A stretch of DNA of 64,000 bases from Prosthecobacter dejongeii (GCF_014203045.1 NZ_JACHIF010000004.1:352943-416942); one strand, 5' to 3'; counted from the first letter of the stretch, positions 40,465 to 49,855 are shown. Program-made: numbers and translations. Notes: generated by a model from the letters alone, not told the origin.

Positions 40465-42956
40465 GTGCCATTGTTTCTGCGCTGCGACTTGAGATTGCCG
40501 AATACCAGCAAAACCTGGCAAAGGCTCGTGGCGACGCTGCGAAGCTGAAAGAGGATCTAATGCGTCAGTCTGCCGGTATTGAGCAGGCTATTCTCGGAAA
40601 AACTGAGAGATACCAAGCCATCATTAACAAGGTTCGCACGGATGCGATGGCCCTGAAACGGGAACTGTCACAGGCGCAGTCTCAATTGCTCGCGAAGGAA
40701 GCTCTACGCGTGCAAAATCCTGATTTCAGGAGCTTCCATCGGCATGTGGAAACGGAGGGTCGTAAAGCTGGAGCCAGCCTTGCGGCCAGCATGCGTGGGG
40801 GCTTGAACTCAGCAGGAGGACTGGTGGCGGGTGGTATTGCGACGACCTTAGCGGCTGTCGGTTCAGTGGGCAGTCGAGGCGGAAATTTCAATCTTACGCT
40901 CGATAATGCTGAGGTGGGTATCGCTAACGTGTTACGTCGTTTCGATGGGCTCAATGCAGCGGCTGCGAAGAACGAGGCCGCTAAGGCTTTGGAGCGCATC
41001 ATTGAGCTGGAGCCGATCACAGCGGGCGGCCTGGAAGATCTGACGTTAGGCTTCATGAAGACTTTGGCCACGGCTAAGGGAATCGGCCTAACCACGATGC
41101 AAAACGTCGAGTTGACTGCAAAATTCGCCAACGCGGTGGCGAATGCCGGCTTGCCCTTGGATCAGCTCACTCAGGAATACCGCTCCATCCTCAGCGGCAA
41201 CATCACCAAAGATTCCCAGATTGCGAAGATCCTTGGCATCACGAATGAGGAAGTGAACCGGATCAAGTCTTCCGGGGGTGACATGTTCGCCTTCCTCACG
41301 GATAAGCTTGGGGAATTTGGCGAGGCAGGTGATGGTGCTCAGGTGGCCTTTAGCTCGTTCGGGAGCGCCGTTTCCAAGACTTTCGGAAATCTCACCCAGG
41401 GCGGATTTGATGAGGCGGTGAGCAGCGCTCGCGAGCTTGCTGAATGGTTGGAGGGCAATGCTGATGCGTCTCGGGAAGCTGGGGATGCCATCGGTGATTA
41501 TCTCTACGTCTTTCGTGATGGCTTTAAAAATCTGTCCTCCGAGATTCTAAATGATCCCAAAATCAAGCAGCTGGCAAAGCTGAACCCCTTTGCCGGCGTG
41601 ATGCCGAGTAAGGACGATATTGATACCGCCAGGTTAGCTGATGAGCAGGCGCGACGAAACAGCAAAGCGGACACACTACAGCGGCATGCTGATGATCCAA
41701 ATCTAACGGAAGAGCAGCGCGCCAAGATCCTGGAAAAGATCGCAGTTATGCGGCAGCAAGATCTCGATGTGGAGACTGAGGCAGCTAAGATCCGGGAGGA
41801 AACGGGGGTTAGCTTTGTTGAGTCACTTCGGCAAGCGCGCGAATTGGTAGAGCTGCGCGAGTCGTCCCGTGCTTCGGAGCAGCAATCCGCCAATCAGAAT
41901 TCAGAAGAAGCCAGTGAGGCATCAATCAAGGCCAAAGAGAAAGTGGTCGAGCTGCAGCAGCGCATTGCTGAAGAGGAAATGAAAGCTTTGCCGCCTGCGG
42001 AACGCTACCGCGCGGCAGCTGAGGCCCAGGCTGCAATCTTCGAAGAAATGCAGAAGACAGGCGGCCTATTCTTCGAGGCATCGATCGAAGGTATGAAAGA
42101 GCTTGTGAGCCTGCGGTTTACTCGTGGAAACTTCGAAGGGGCTTTGCAAGCCATGGAGCAGCTCAATCGCGCTCAAGACTTGGCCAAGGTGATGTCTGAG
42201 GCGGATCAGCAGGCCGAAGACAGCACCTCGAAAACCGACAAAGAGCGTGACCAGGCGCGCGAGAAAAAAGAGCGAGAGGAAAAAAGCACCGCCGCTAAAC
42301 TATTAGCCGAGAACAAACTTCGCCAGAAACGCGCAGAAGCCCTGGCGGACTTTCATGCCGAGATGGATATCCTCAAAGCTCAAGCCGATGGCCGCAAGGA
42401 ACTGGCTGAGCAGCTACAGCGGGATCTCGATGTGCAAGAGCTCAAGCGTCGCATCATCGAACAAACGAATGTCAGCGAAGCTGAGGCCCTCCGGATGGCT
42501 CGTGAGCGTATTGACCTTCAGCAGAGGATCAAAGAGCAGCAGAGCAGCTCGAAAGATTCCCGCTACGATGAAAACGGCCGGCGCGTTACCGATGGCCGCA
42601 AGCGCATCGATGCGCACATCCGCACGCCAGAAGAGGGCGGGCCGGATCGTGGCCCTAGCGGCCTAAGTGACTTTTACCGGGATCAGACCGACCCGTCACG
42701 AGGCAAGGTGAATACGCCAGGCCTGGATGCGTACGACACGATGCAAAAGACTCGGCTGAAGGATACCTTCAAAACGCCTGGCCTGGATGCCTACGATGAA
42801 CTGCAGCGGAAGAAGAACCGCGATCAGAGCCAGGTCACAGATCAGGCGAAGAAGAACGAAGCGGCCGCCAATGCCACCCCTCAGGACTCCACGGCTCAAG
42901 TGACTCAAATCATCATCCAAACCCTTCCTGAAATCCTGGCCCGCCTTAGCTTATGA
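40461..42956 (+). CDS. Tail tape measure protein
   Basis: 831 residues. N-terminal coiled coil (LEIAEYQQNLAKARGDAAKL), a Gly-rich hydrophobic segment (GGLVAGGIATTLAAVGSVGS), then a phage tail fibre-assembly core (LTTMQNVELTAKFANAVANA, PLDQLTQEYRSILSGNITKD) and a long charged helical C-terminus. At about 0.15 nm per residue the tail would be around 125 nm. It sets tail length and helps DNA entry. Confidence 0.85.
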   Translation: MSAIVSALRLEIAEYQQNLAKARGDAAKLKEDLMRQSAGIEQAILGKTERYQAIINKVRTDAMALKRELSQAQSQLLAKEALRVQNPDFRSFHRHVETEGRKAGASLAASMRGGLNSAGGLVAGGIATTLAAVGSVGSRGGNFNLTLDNAEVGIANVLRRFDGLNAAAAKNEAAKALERIIELEPITAGGLEDLTLGFMKTLATAKGIGLTTMQNVELTAKFANAVANAGLPLDQLTQEYRSILSGNITKDSQIAKILGITNEEVNRIKSSGGDMFAFLTDKLGEFGEAGDGAQVAFSSFGSAVSKTFGNLTQGGFDEAVSSARELAEWLEGNADASREAGDAIGDYLYVFRDGFKNLSSEILNDPKIKQLAKLNPFAGVMPSKDDIDTARLADEQARRNSKADTLQRHADDPNLTEEQRAKILEKIAVMRQQDLDVETEAAKIREETGVSFVESLRQARELVELRESSRASEQQSANQNSEEASEASIKAKEKVVELQQRIAEEEMKALPPAERYRAAAEAQAAIFEEMQKTGGLFFEASIEGMKELVSLRFTRGNFEGALQAMEQLNRAQDLAKVMSEADQQAEDSTSKTDKERDQAREKKEREEKSTAAKLLAENKLRQKRAEALADFHAEMDILKAQADGRKELAEQLQRDLDVQELKRRIIEQTNVSEAEALRMARERIDLQQRIKEQQSSSKDSRYDENGRRVTDGRKRIDAHIRTPEEGGPDRGPSGLSDFYRDQTDPSRGKVNTPGLDAYDTMQKTRLKDTFKTPGLDAYDELQRKKNRDQSQVTDQAKKNEAAANATPQDSTAQVTQIIIQTLPEILARLSL

Positions 42957-43789
42957 GCGCCCCACGTGTCATCGTTTATGGAGAAAAATGCTTTCGGCTG
43001 GAGCCTGATAAGCGTTCGGAGCGGCTTCGGGGTCTGGATGCCGTTTATGGTCATTGGCAGACTGACAGCCCGCGAAGCTTTCGCAAAGGATCCGTGCCGC
43101 CTGGTTACCCTCACATGCGAATTAAGAGCTGTGACACCATCGACTGGATCGACGGCCTGGATCACGAGCACCGCTGGGAGGCCGATGGCCTGCTTGATGG
43201 GGCTGACAAGCTAGACGCCGACCGGATGAGTCAGCCAGAAGAAGGCTGGGACGTGGGGACGCTCGCCTTTTTAACGGTGAGGCCTGAGGCTTACGTGCAA
43301 CACTCTTCGCACCCGCTTTACCCCTCGTTGGTGATTCAAGATCTGGAGAAAGAAAATCTCAATGGTTATGTCTCACGGGTGAGCTGCAGCTGCCGAGGAA
43401 TTTACATTCCGAAAGCAGTGAAACGTCGCTATTCGACGAACAGCAAAGAGATCACGGTGGGGGCTACCATTCCGACGATCAGTGAGTATCCGCAATCCTA
43501 TCGAGTGCCTCAGCAGCGGCTGCAGATGACGGAGCGCTTTTTGATCGACGGGGATCCACCGACAGACAAAGTAGGGCAGGTGCTCTTAGGTGCAGATGTG
43601 CCCACGGATACTCCGACCATCTTCTCCAGTGCTCTGACGGCTTTTGTGACGAGCTTTCAATTCAATTACCCTTACCTGTGGAGGATCGACAACCTCACGG
43701 CAGAGCGACTGCTGGCCGGCCGATCTGAGCACGATGTGACTGTGCAATATAGCTACTGGGAAGCGGTGGAACCTAACGGCGCTGCCTAA
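42953..43789 (+). CDS. Distal tail hypothetical protein
   Basis: 278 residues, overlapping the tape measure stop by 4 nt. Beta-rich with two Cys in SRVSCSCRGIYIPKAV and Tyr/Pro-rich runs. Position suggests the distal tail or tip complex. No family recognised. Confidence 0.5.
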   Translation: MSAPRVIVYGEKCFRLEPDKRSERLRGLDAVYGHWQTDSPRSFRKGSVPPGYPHMRIKSCDTIDWIDGLDHEHRWEADGLLDGADKLDADRMSQPEEGWDVGTLAFLTVRPEAYVQHSSHPLYPSLVIQDLEKENLNGYVSRVSCSCRGIYIPKAVKRRYSTNSKEITVGATIPTISEYPQSYRVPQQRLQMTERFLIDGDPPTDKVGQVLLGADVPTDTPTIFSSALTAFVTSFQFNYPYLWRIDNLTAERLLAGRSEHDVTVQYSYWEAVEPNGAA

Positions 43790-43791
43790 CC

Positions 43792-44316
43792 ATGGATCTT
43801 GAATTACCAGATCCCTTCTTTTTTAGACAGCACAGCGGTCCCTTGCCGATGTGGATGCTACGCAGTTACATGGAGTGGATCACGCGGTATTTAAAAAAGC
43901 GCTGGCAACCCAAGATTGCTTTCAGGACTGCTTTCGATCTGGAGTTGTGGGGCACGCGCTACGTTCCTGGACTGCCAGGGGATAACCCCGTGAAGGAAGC
44001 TTACCGATTTGAACGCTCTGCGGGTTTTTGCTTTGCTCGCGATTTTCGTTCTTTTGGAGATTACATTCTCGCTGGAGTGGTTCCGCAGTCGCAAATTGTC
44101 GCGCAGTACTACAGGTTTGATGGCGAATTCGACGATGGGATTGTGAAAGGTGCCTGGAAGGCCGAAGAAGAAACGGATCTTTATAAATATCCGGACGGAA
44201 TTGCGCTGCATTTTGTTAGGCATCTGAAAGATTTTGACCGGCATGTTTACCGCCTTCTTCAGGAGCGGAGAAAGCCGATCGAGATCCCAACTGTGCGAGA
44301 TACATCGCAGTACTAA
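43792..44316 (+). CDS. Tail-tip region hypothetical protein
   Basis: 174 residues, 2 nt after the previous stop. Aromatic-rich (MDLELPDPFFFRQHSGPLPM, FCFARDFRSFGDYILAGVV). No family recognised. It is part of the same transcript by spacing. Confidence 0.45.
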   Translation: MDLELPDPFFFRQHSGPLPMWMLRSYMEWITRYLKKRWQPKIAFRTAFDLELWGTRYVPGLPGDNPVKEAYRFERSAGFCFARDFRSFGDYILAGVVPQSQIVAQYYRFDGEFDDGIVKGAWKAEEETDLYKYPDGIALHFVRHLKDFDRHVYRLLQERRKPIEIPTVRDTSQY

Positions 44317-44328
44317 TTGATTAAGATC

Positions 44329-45231
44329 ATGAAAATCATCTTTGAGACGACCACAAACACTCTTGTTCTAAGCTCTGGCCTGGATTCGCCAATCACTCGT
44401 TTGCAGGCCATCCGTGGCAGTGGAGAAACGATCACTTTGGAACTCCTGCGTGATGGGGTTCGTTGGCAGGCTCCCAGTGAGGATTTCATCTTCGCGGCCA
44501 AGCCGCCAGGGGTTTACAGTGGCGCTGCTCTCGCTTCTGCGGATACCTGGGTTTACGATGTGGCTACCGGATATTATGAGGCCGCTATCACCTATGAGGA
44601 GGCAGCACTGAATGAGCTTTTACTGGTGGGGGCCTCTGCCGAAAATGCCGCCGTGAAACTGCAGGCTCAGTTTGCCTGGAAACGCCCAGGCCTGGGAGAT
44701 TGGCGGCGCTCGCAAAAGGTCGAGCTGGAAATTCAAAACAATGTTTGGCGTGGGGATGAAGATGCTTCGGCTTTACCTTCGGCCAGTCTGCTGCGCCCGA
44801 GCGTGCGTAGCATCACGACCGATGTGATCAACAACAACGCTGTGGCCAATACTTTGGCCAATGTGACCGGGTTATCCTTTCCTGTGCAGGCCGGGAAAAG
44901 ATACAAATTTGAATTCCTGATTCCATACACGGCGGCCGCCACTTCAACGGGGAGCCGTTGGTCGATCAATGGTCCAACGAATAACCTCTTGGCTTATCGT
45001 AGCACCTATGCACTCACGGCCGCTAGTGATACGGTGAATTTTGCCAGCGCCTATGATCTGCCCGCTGCCTGCAATGCTACGAGCTTGGCTGCTGGAAATG
45101 TGGCCATCATTGCCGGTGTGATTTCCGCCACGGCTGATGGTGATGTGATCGCTCGTTTTGCATCCGAAATCTCAGGCAGTGCCATCACCGCTAAAGCGGG
45201 GGCATCGGTGACCTTCTGCGAGCTGCCTTGA
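44329..45231 (+). CDS. Tail-tip or baseplate-like hypothetical protein
   Basis: 300 residues from ATG 44329; a TTG 12 nt upstream is less likely. Beta-rich, with a FIFAAKPPGVYSGAALASAD segment followed by a C-terminal domain of Thr/Ser/Ala-rich strands (YRSTYALTAASDTVNFASAY), typical of virion attachment proteins. No family confirmed. Confidence 0.5.
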   Translation: MKIIFETTTNTLVLSSGLDSPITRLQAIRGSGETITLELLRDGVRWQAPSEDFIFAAKPPGVYSGAALASADTWVYDVATGYYEAAITYEEAALNELLLVGASAENAAVKLQAQFAWKRPGLGDWRRSQKVELEIQNNVWRGDEDASALPSASLLRPSVRSITTDVINNNAVANTLANVTGLSFPVQAGKRYKFEFLIPYTAAATSTGSRWSINGPTNNLLAYRSTYALTAASDTVNFASAYDLPAACNATSLAAGNVAIIAGVISATADGDVIARFASEISGSAITAKAGASVTFCELP

Positions 45232-45266
45232 TGGACATTCCGTTGATTTGACATCCTTGGCGGAGA

Positions 45267-45962
45267 GTGGATCCACAAACCCTCTTTATCGACATCGCTA
45301 CAGGCCAGGTGCAGGCCGGGAATGTGGACACGAGTGCGCCCAGCGTGCGGGCCATCGTAGGCACGGCGCTGGCGCTTCGGGTGGGGTTTGTGAGTGGCGC
45401 GGTTCCGCAAGAGCTGGATGTGGCGGTGTCGGGGATGATCGTTTTCAAAAAACCGCTTCAGCACGCATCTCTCGCTCTGTTTGTGGATGCTGAATGGACG
45501 CAGCAAGGGGCCGGGGCGGCGACACGTTACCTCTTCTCGGCGCTGGTGGCCAGTGAGGGCCTTGCGGCTTGGATGGAAGGCAAAGACCAGTCCGTCGTGA
45601 TGGCCCAGATTGAGTTCACGCTGGCGACTGAGGATGCGCCTCGGCGGTCGCTGCCCTTTCCGGTGACGATCTGCAATAGCTATATCACCGGCGAGGAGTC
45701 TGCGTCACCTGGGCCTGCGATGGCTAAGACGCTGAGGCATTACCTATCGATCACCGCTCTCACGGGTGGAGAGCCCACGGACTTCGATAGCGTGGTCACA
45801 GCTATTCTGCCAGCAGGCACCGTGGCGGTTTTGTTCATCGGTGAGGAGCTGCAGTTTTGGGTTTTACGGTCTGGCACCACGGCCACGGACGGCATCGGTT
45901 ACGTGCGCGGCACGGACTACGCAGGCGGCACAAATGAGAAATTTTGGGAGAGAAAAGCATGA
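45267..45962 (+). CDS. Tail fibre-region hypothetical protein
   Basis: 231 residues from GTG with TTGACA 13 nt upstream. Contains VAVSGMIVFKKPLQHASLAL, PFPVTICNSYITGEE and the C-terminal FIGEELQFWVLRSGTTAT. Beta-rich and Gly/Thr-rich, as for tail-tip proteins. Overlaps the fibre gene (ATGA). Confidence 0.5.
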   Translation: MDPQTLFIDIATGQVQAGNVDTSAPSVRAIVGTALALRVGFVSGAVPQELDVAVSGMIVFKKPLQHASLALFVDAEWTQQGAGAATRYLFSALVASEGLAAWMEGKDQSVVMAQIEFTLATEDAPRRSLPFPVTICNSYITGEESASPGPAMAKTLRHYLSITALTGGEPTDFDSVVTAILPAGTVAVLFIGEELQFWVLRSGTTATDGIGYVRGTDYAGGTNEKFWERKA

Positions 45963-47443
45963 TGAAAACACTGTTACACCTTTGGTTAGGCGCGATGCTT
46001 TGCGGATGCGCCATGGGCGCTGAAGAAACGCTCAAAAAGAATACCCAGTCAGATGCGCTCACTGAGAATTTCAACGTGCCCACCGGCAAGACGATCACGA
46101 TTGGCGCTGGCGGCACTCTGGTGATTGCCAGCGGTGCGACGATCCAGGCCCTGGAAGGTAGCACGTTGATTGGCCTCGGGAGCGGCGGGGGCGGGGGGCT
46201 CAGCAACGTGGCAAGCACGATCACGGGTGCCACCCTGACCTTCACGGGCGCATTGACCACGGGCCGCACGATCACCTGGCGGGATCTCGCGGGCACGGTG
46301 GCCTTGTTGAGTGACCTTTCAAGTTATCAGCCTTCAAACTCCAATCTCACGAGCATCGCCGCTCTAACGACCACCAGCTTCGGGAGAGGCTTTTTGACGC
46401 TTGCAGATGAACCAACGGCTCGCAGCTACTTGCAACTCGGCACAGCAGCCGGGGCCAATACCACGTCTTTAGAAGGCTCGCCCTCGGCGGTGAGTCTAGC
46501 GAGCCACACGCATAGCTTGGCTGGCTCTTACATCACAGGCACGCTCCCGACTAGCAAAGGGGGCACGGGGGTCTCGGGCTCGCCGACTAATGGGCAGCTT
46601 TTGATCGGGGTGACAAGCGGTGGCATTTATGCTAGATCAACCTTAACGGGTGGTACAGGAATCACAGTCACAAACGGAGCTGGTACCATTACCCTCGCTG
46701 TAGATCAGAGCGCGCTGAGTCTGACCAGCATTGGGGGCACTTTGAGCGTGGCCAAAGGAGGGACAGGAATCACAAATTTCGGGAGTGGAATAGCGACCTT
46801 TCTAGGGACGCCATCTTCTAGCAATCTGCGCAGTGCATTGACGGATAAGACCGGCACCGGTGCGGCAGTGTTTGCAAATACACCCGCTTTAGTCACCCCC
46901 GACATTGGTGAGGCTACGGGCACGAGTCTGACTCTAGGTAGTGGAGCTGCGAGACTGAATGCTAATTATGTTGTCGTTGCGGATGCTATCTCTTTGCACT
47001 CCGTTTTTGGGGTCAATGTGGGAAACCAATTTGGCATTGGATTCACCGCTGATGGCTTTTGGTTTAGCAGCCCAGATACCATCTTGAGGCGTGATGCTGC
47101 TGGCGCGATGGGCCTGCGGAATTCATCAAATGCGCAGGCTTTTAGCGTGTATCGCACAACGGACTCAGACCCGACCACAAACACCAATTACGAGCGTATT
47201 GCCATCCGATGGAGTGGCACCGTTGGGCAGATTATCCCCCAGGCTGGAGGCACGGGAACAGCCCGTAAAATGGAATATCACACGACTGCTGACGGCGTCA
47301 GTTTGTCGTCAGGTTTTGGCAGTCCAGAGTCGGTCGTCACAGCAAAGGTAGGTTCAATTTACACCCGCCTGGATGGGGGCGCGGGAACGACTCTCTACAT
47401 CAAGGAGTCAGGCACCGGCAACACAGGCTGGGTGGCTAAATAA
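45959..47443 (+). CDS. Tail fibre protein with signal-like N-terminus
   Basis: 494 residues from ATG 45959. The first 22 residues (MMKTLLHLWLGAMLCGCAMG) look like a signal or lipoprotein leader. The rest is a typical fibre: repeated beta motifs such as KGGTGVSG, TLTGGTGITVTNGAGTITL and AKGGTGITNFG, the GT-rich repeats seen in phage fibres, and a C-terminal region with GSIYTRLDGGAGTTLYIKES like phage fibre tips. It should bind the host surface. The leader is odd for a virion protein. Confidence 0.75.
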   Translation: MMKTLLHLWLGAMLCGCAMGAEETLKKNTQSDALTENFNVPTGKTITIGAGGTLVIASGATIQALEGSTLIGLGSGGGGGLSNVASTITGATLTFTGALTTGRTITWRDLAGTVALLSDLSSYQPSNSNLTSIAALTTTSFGRGFLTLADEPTARSYLQLGTAAGANTTSLEGSPSAVSLASHTHSLAGSYITGTLPTSKGGTGVSGSPTNGQLLIGVTSGGIYARSTLTGGTGITVTNGAGTITLAVDQSALSLTSIGGTLSVAKGGTGITNFGSGIATFLGTPSSSNLRSALTDKTGTGAAVFANTPALVTPDIGEATGTSLTLGSGAARLNANYVVVADAISLHSVFGVNVGNQFGIGFTADGFWFSSPDTILRRDAAGAMGLRNSSNAQAFSVYRTTDSDPTTNTNYERIAIRWSGTVGQIIPQAGGTGTARKMEYHTTADGVSLSSGFGSPESVVTAKVGSIYTRLDGGAGTTLYIKESGTGNTGWVAK

Positions 47444-47474
47444 GTACCATCATTGTTCAACCATTCGTTAGACC

Positions 47475-47894
47475 ATGCTCCCTCAATTCTCCGACCTCGC
47501 CTTTGAGATCAAGCTTATGCTCGCCTCGGCTCTCGGCTTTAGTGCCATCCTCGCCGATATCTCCGGCGACTACAAAGGCTGGGAAGATCTTTCGATGAAG
47601 GTTGTGCTCCTGATTGCCGTCGTTTTCATCGGCAAGCTCTACCTTCAGCAAGGCATCGATCACAAAAAGGAAATGGCCGAGACTTGGGCCGAGCATAAAA
47701 AGGAGATGGCTGAGACCTGGGCCGAGCACAAAAAAGACGTGGAGGCACGCGAGGAAAAGATGAATGACGCCCTTCGGGGCAACCGCGAAGACATGGCGGT
47801 CTTGATAGGCCTCACCAAAGAGCAAACCGACCATTATAAGTCGGTCACGCGAAAGCTCATTGAGGATCGGATTGGGAAGCCGAATCTGCCATAA
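47475..47894 (+). CDS. Phage membrane protein with duplicated coiled-coil segment
   Basis: 139 residues. Two hydrophobic segments at about 13-28 and 43-56 are followed by a helix with an exact repeat, HKKEMAETWAEHKKEMAETW (11-residue duplication), and a charged tail. Its position after the fibre gene suits a spanin-like or holin-accessory protein, but there is no firm match. The start lies inside ATTCGTTAGACCATG. Confidence 0.5.
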   Translation: MLPQFSDLAFEIKLMLASALGFSAILADISGDYKGWEDLSMKVVLLIAVVFIGKLYLQQGIDHKKEMAETWAEHKKEMAETWAEHKKDVEAREEKMNDALRGNREDMAVLIGLTKEQTDHYKSVTRKLIEDRIGKPNLP

Positions 47895-48489
47895 AGGACT
47901 GGGAGTATTCGATCCACTCGTTCAAAGTTTGCCTCATTATTGGTAGCAGTGGCACTAAGGATTTGTTTTTCTTTAATATCCAGTGTTCGTCTGGTGTGAC
48001 CAAGCCAGTCTTGGTAAGTGTGTTGTAGAGGCGGCCGCTTAAGCCTGCCAAGACCAAAAGCTCTTTTGGTGCATTCAGATTTGAACTCAAATGGCAGATC
48101 AGATCGTCGATCTTATCAAGCTCTTTAGTTGAATACGCTTTTGATCCATTTTCATTGTCGTGGTATCGGCCGTTGTAATTAGCTTCAAGGCCATTGATTG
48201 TTGCGTTATATGGAGTTAGGTCAATAATCTGCTGATGGAATAGTTTTTCCTGCATAATTCGTAGATTATGAGAGAGTTTCTTTGGCTTTATCGGCGTTTT
48301 GAACAAGAGCATAGCCTTCATGAACTTCTCGCATGTTGTCGCTCCAAGCTGCAGTCCGGCTGGGAGCCCGTTTAACATACAGCAACGGAACATTGCATAA
48401 TCGGTAGCTGCCCCATAGAGGAAGTTTGTTGCATCTCGATGCTGAGAGGCAAACTCCCGAACTTGCTCTGGTGTGAGATCAAAATCCAT
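47857..48489 (-). CDS. HEPN-domain-like protein (probable prophage cargo)
   Basis: 210 residues, convergent with the preceding gene and overlapping it by 38 nt. FLYGAATDYAMFRCCMLNGL, then GATTCEKFMKAMLLF and KLSHNLRIM follow the HEPN helical pattern (helix with paired charged and aromatic residues, then ExxxKA, then an SHxL turn). HEPN proteins act in toxin-antitoxin, abortive-infection and CRISPR ribonuclease systems; the catalytic Rx4-6H is not obvious here. The opposite strand and its place within the late region suggest lysogenic expression. Confidence 0.5.
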   Translation of the reverse strand: MDFDLTPEQVREFASQHRDATNFLYGAATDYAMFRCCMLNGLPAGLQLGATTCEKFMKAMLLFKTPIKPKKLSHNLRIMQEKLFHQQIIDLTPYNATINGLEANYNGRYHDNENGSKAYSTKELDKIDDLICHLSSNLNAPKELLVLAGLSGRLYNTLTKTGLVTPDEHWILKKNKSLVPLLPIMRQTLNEWIEYSQSFMADSASQSDPQ

Positions 48490-48549
48490 ATAGGGCTATA
48501 CTGGTAAAATTGCGCGGAGAAACCTTTTTGACACCTCCGCGCAGTTGCC

Positions 48550-48735
48550 ATGAAAGCACTTAAGCTCCTCAGCCTCCTCACCTTCGCAGCGGCCCTTAGC
48601 TCTTGCGAGCTCGCCAAACAGTTCGACTACGCCGCTGGCACCAGCGGCAGCGGATACTTCCTCACCGTTTCGCCGAAGCCTCAGCCGCCTCCCCTGGCCA
48701 CGAGCGCCAAGCAAGTGACCAACGTGCGACCGTGA
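48550..48735 (+). CDS. Small lipoprotein, possible Rz1-like
   Basis: 61 residues: a lipoprotein signal (MKALKLLSLLTFAAALSSC, with the lipidated Cys at 19) and a Pro-rich tail (SPKPQPPPLATSAKQ). Small Pro-rich outer-membrane lipoproteins in phage late regions often serve as the outer spanin. TTGACA lies 16 nt before the start. The holin and endolysin genes lie about 2 kb away, so the assignment is tentative. Confidence 0.5.
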   Translation: MKALKLLSLLTFAAALSSCELAKQFDYAAGTSGSGYFLTVSPKPQPPPLATSAKQVTNVRP

Positions 48736-48760
48736 TGGTCGGGATCCAAGTTAGGTCTCA

Positions 48761-48794
48761 AGCCCTGCCTTCGCGAGATGGCAGGGCTTTTTTT
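48761..48794 (+). terminator. Rho-independent terminator
   Basis: 9-bp stem AGCCCTGCC/GGCAGGGCT with a 10-nt loop, then seven T's. It ends the late transcript before the minus-strand cargo. Confidence 0.88.
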
Positions 48795-48795
48795 G

Positions 48796-49419
48796 TCACC
48801 ACTGCAACTCAAGCTGCTCAGTCGGATCGGGCTTCTCGATTGGCCGGGGCGGGGAGAGAGTAGGTTGATCTTTGGTTACAAGCTCGCCCTGCCAGGGGCG
48901 CATGAGGGGCGCTAGCTGCTCTAAGGTGCTGATGGGATCCAGCCAAGTTTGCCAGGCCTCCTCAGGCAGAATGAGCGGCATGCGGTCATTATAGGGCTGC
49001 ACCGCTGGCGTAGCGGGGGCACTGAGCATGGTAAAACCGTGGCTTGGCGTGTCGCGGCCCTCATACCAGCTATCGTAGATCCCTGCGATGACCATGGGTT
49101 GATCAGGGCTCTCAAAGTAGCGCGTCTCCCAGAAGCCGGTGGCTAGCACCAGGCAGCGACGCATCCGGTAGGCCATGCGAAAGCTCTGCTTGATCGCGGC
49201 CGTCTCGAATCGAGCAAAGAGCAGCAAGGAGCGTTGCCAGTCCGGCTGGATGCCCCAGGGCATCATCTCGATGGCCGCGTGATGATCGTGGCGCTGCAAC
49301 AACACCGGCGCGGGTTTGCTGGGCCAGATGTCAGTCGGCTCCTGGGCTATGGGATAGACGCGGAGCCTCTCCACGATGCGGGAAATGTCACGGCCTGAGT
49401 AATGGTAACGGTTGCACAT
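48796..49419 (-). CDS. SRAP (YedK/HMCES)-like protein with altered active site
   Basis: 207 residues beginning MCNRYHYSG, so Cys2 is in place for crosslinking abasic sites in single-stranded DNA, as in YedK. WGIQPDW, GFWETR (Glu98) and DRMPLILPEEA match the fold. The usual Asn (INARxET) is Phe68 in LLFARFET, and the usual His (IHDRxP) is Asn144 in YNDRMP. Crosslinking may persist through Cys2 and Glu98 but reversal or stability would change. It is probably SOS-related cargo. Confidence 0.85.
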   Translation of the reverse strand: MCNRYHYSGRDISRIVERLRVYPIAQEPTDIWPSKPAPVLLQRHDHHAAIEMMPWGIQPDWQRSLLLFARFETAAIKQSFRMAYRMRRCLVLATGFWETRYFESPDQPMVIAGIYDSWYEGRDTPSHGFTMLSAPATPAVQPYNDRMPLILPEEAWQTWLDPISTLEQLAPLMRPWQGELVTKDQPTLSPPRPIEKPDPTEQLELQW

Positions 49420-49426
49420 GGGGGTA

Positions 49427-49852
49427 TCAGGATACGATTTTCAGCCGCCGATCACGGGCCACGTAAAGCGTGCGGCCGTGAGATTGCATGCCCACCTGGA
49501 TGGCTCCAAAGAACCACGGGCCTAGCTTGGCGCAATAATCGGTGTGGAGGAGGCAGCTACGCCGAAGCACCTGGCCGAGATCGGGCAGGCGGGGCCGGGG
49601 CCCCTGGATCTGCCGAAGAGGCAGGGGATAAGTAACGCCATCGAGATCCAGGCACCACATCCACCCCTCTGGTTCTTCCTCGGCTTCAATAGGATACACC
49701 TGGGCCAATTTCACCCCAGCGCCGCAGGTCTGCGGCAAAAAGAAGTGCCACGTGGTGTGGATGACCATGAGCCAGGCGCGGCCTTTCAGCCGCTCACCTG
49801 AGCTGAAGTAGTCCGTGCTGCGCACTTCGCCGCCATCGGTTTTGAAATCCAT
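49427..49852 (-). CDS. Hypothetical protein next to the SRAP gene
   Basis: 141 residues ending 7 bp upstream of the SRAP start, so the two form an operon. Contains GRAWLMVIHTTWHFFLPQTC and a WMWCLDLDGVTYPLPLRQ segment. No family recognised. Immediately before its start is ACTG-N10-CAGT (49856-49873), an SOS-box-like dyad. Confidence 0.5.
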   Translation of the reverse strand: MDFKTDGGEVRSTDYFSSGERLKGRAWLMVIHTTWHFFLPQTCGAGVKLAQVYPIEAEEEPEGWMWCLDLDGVTYPLPLRQIQGPRPRLPDLGQVLRRSCLLHTDYCAKLGPWFFGAIQVGMQSHGRTLYVARDRRLKIVS

Positions 49853-49855
49853 AAT

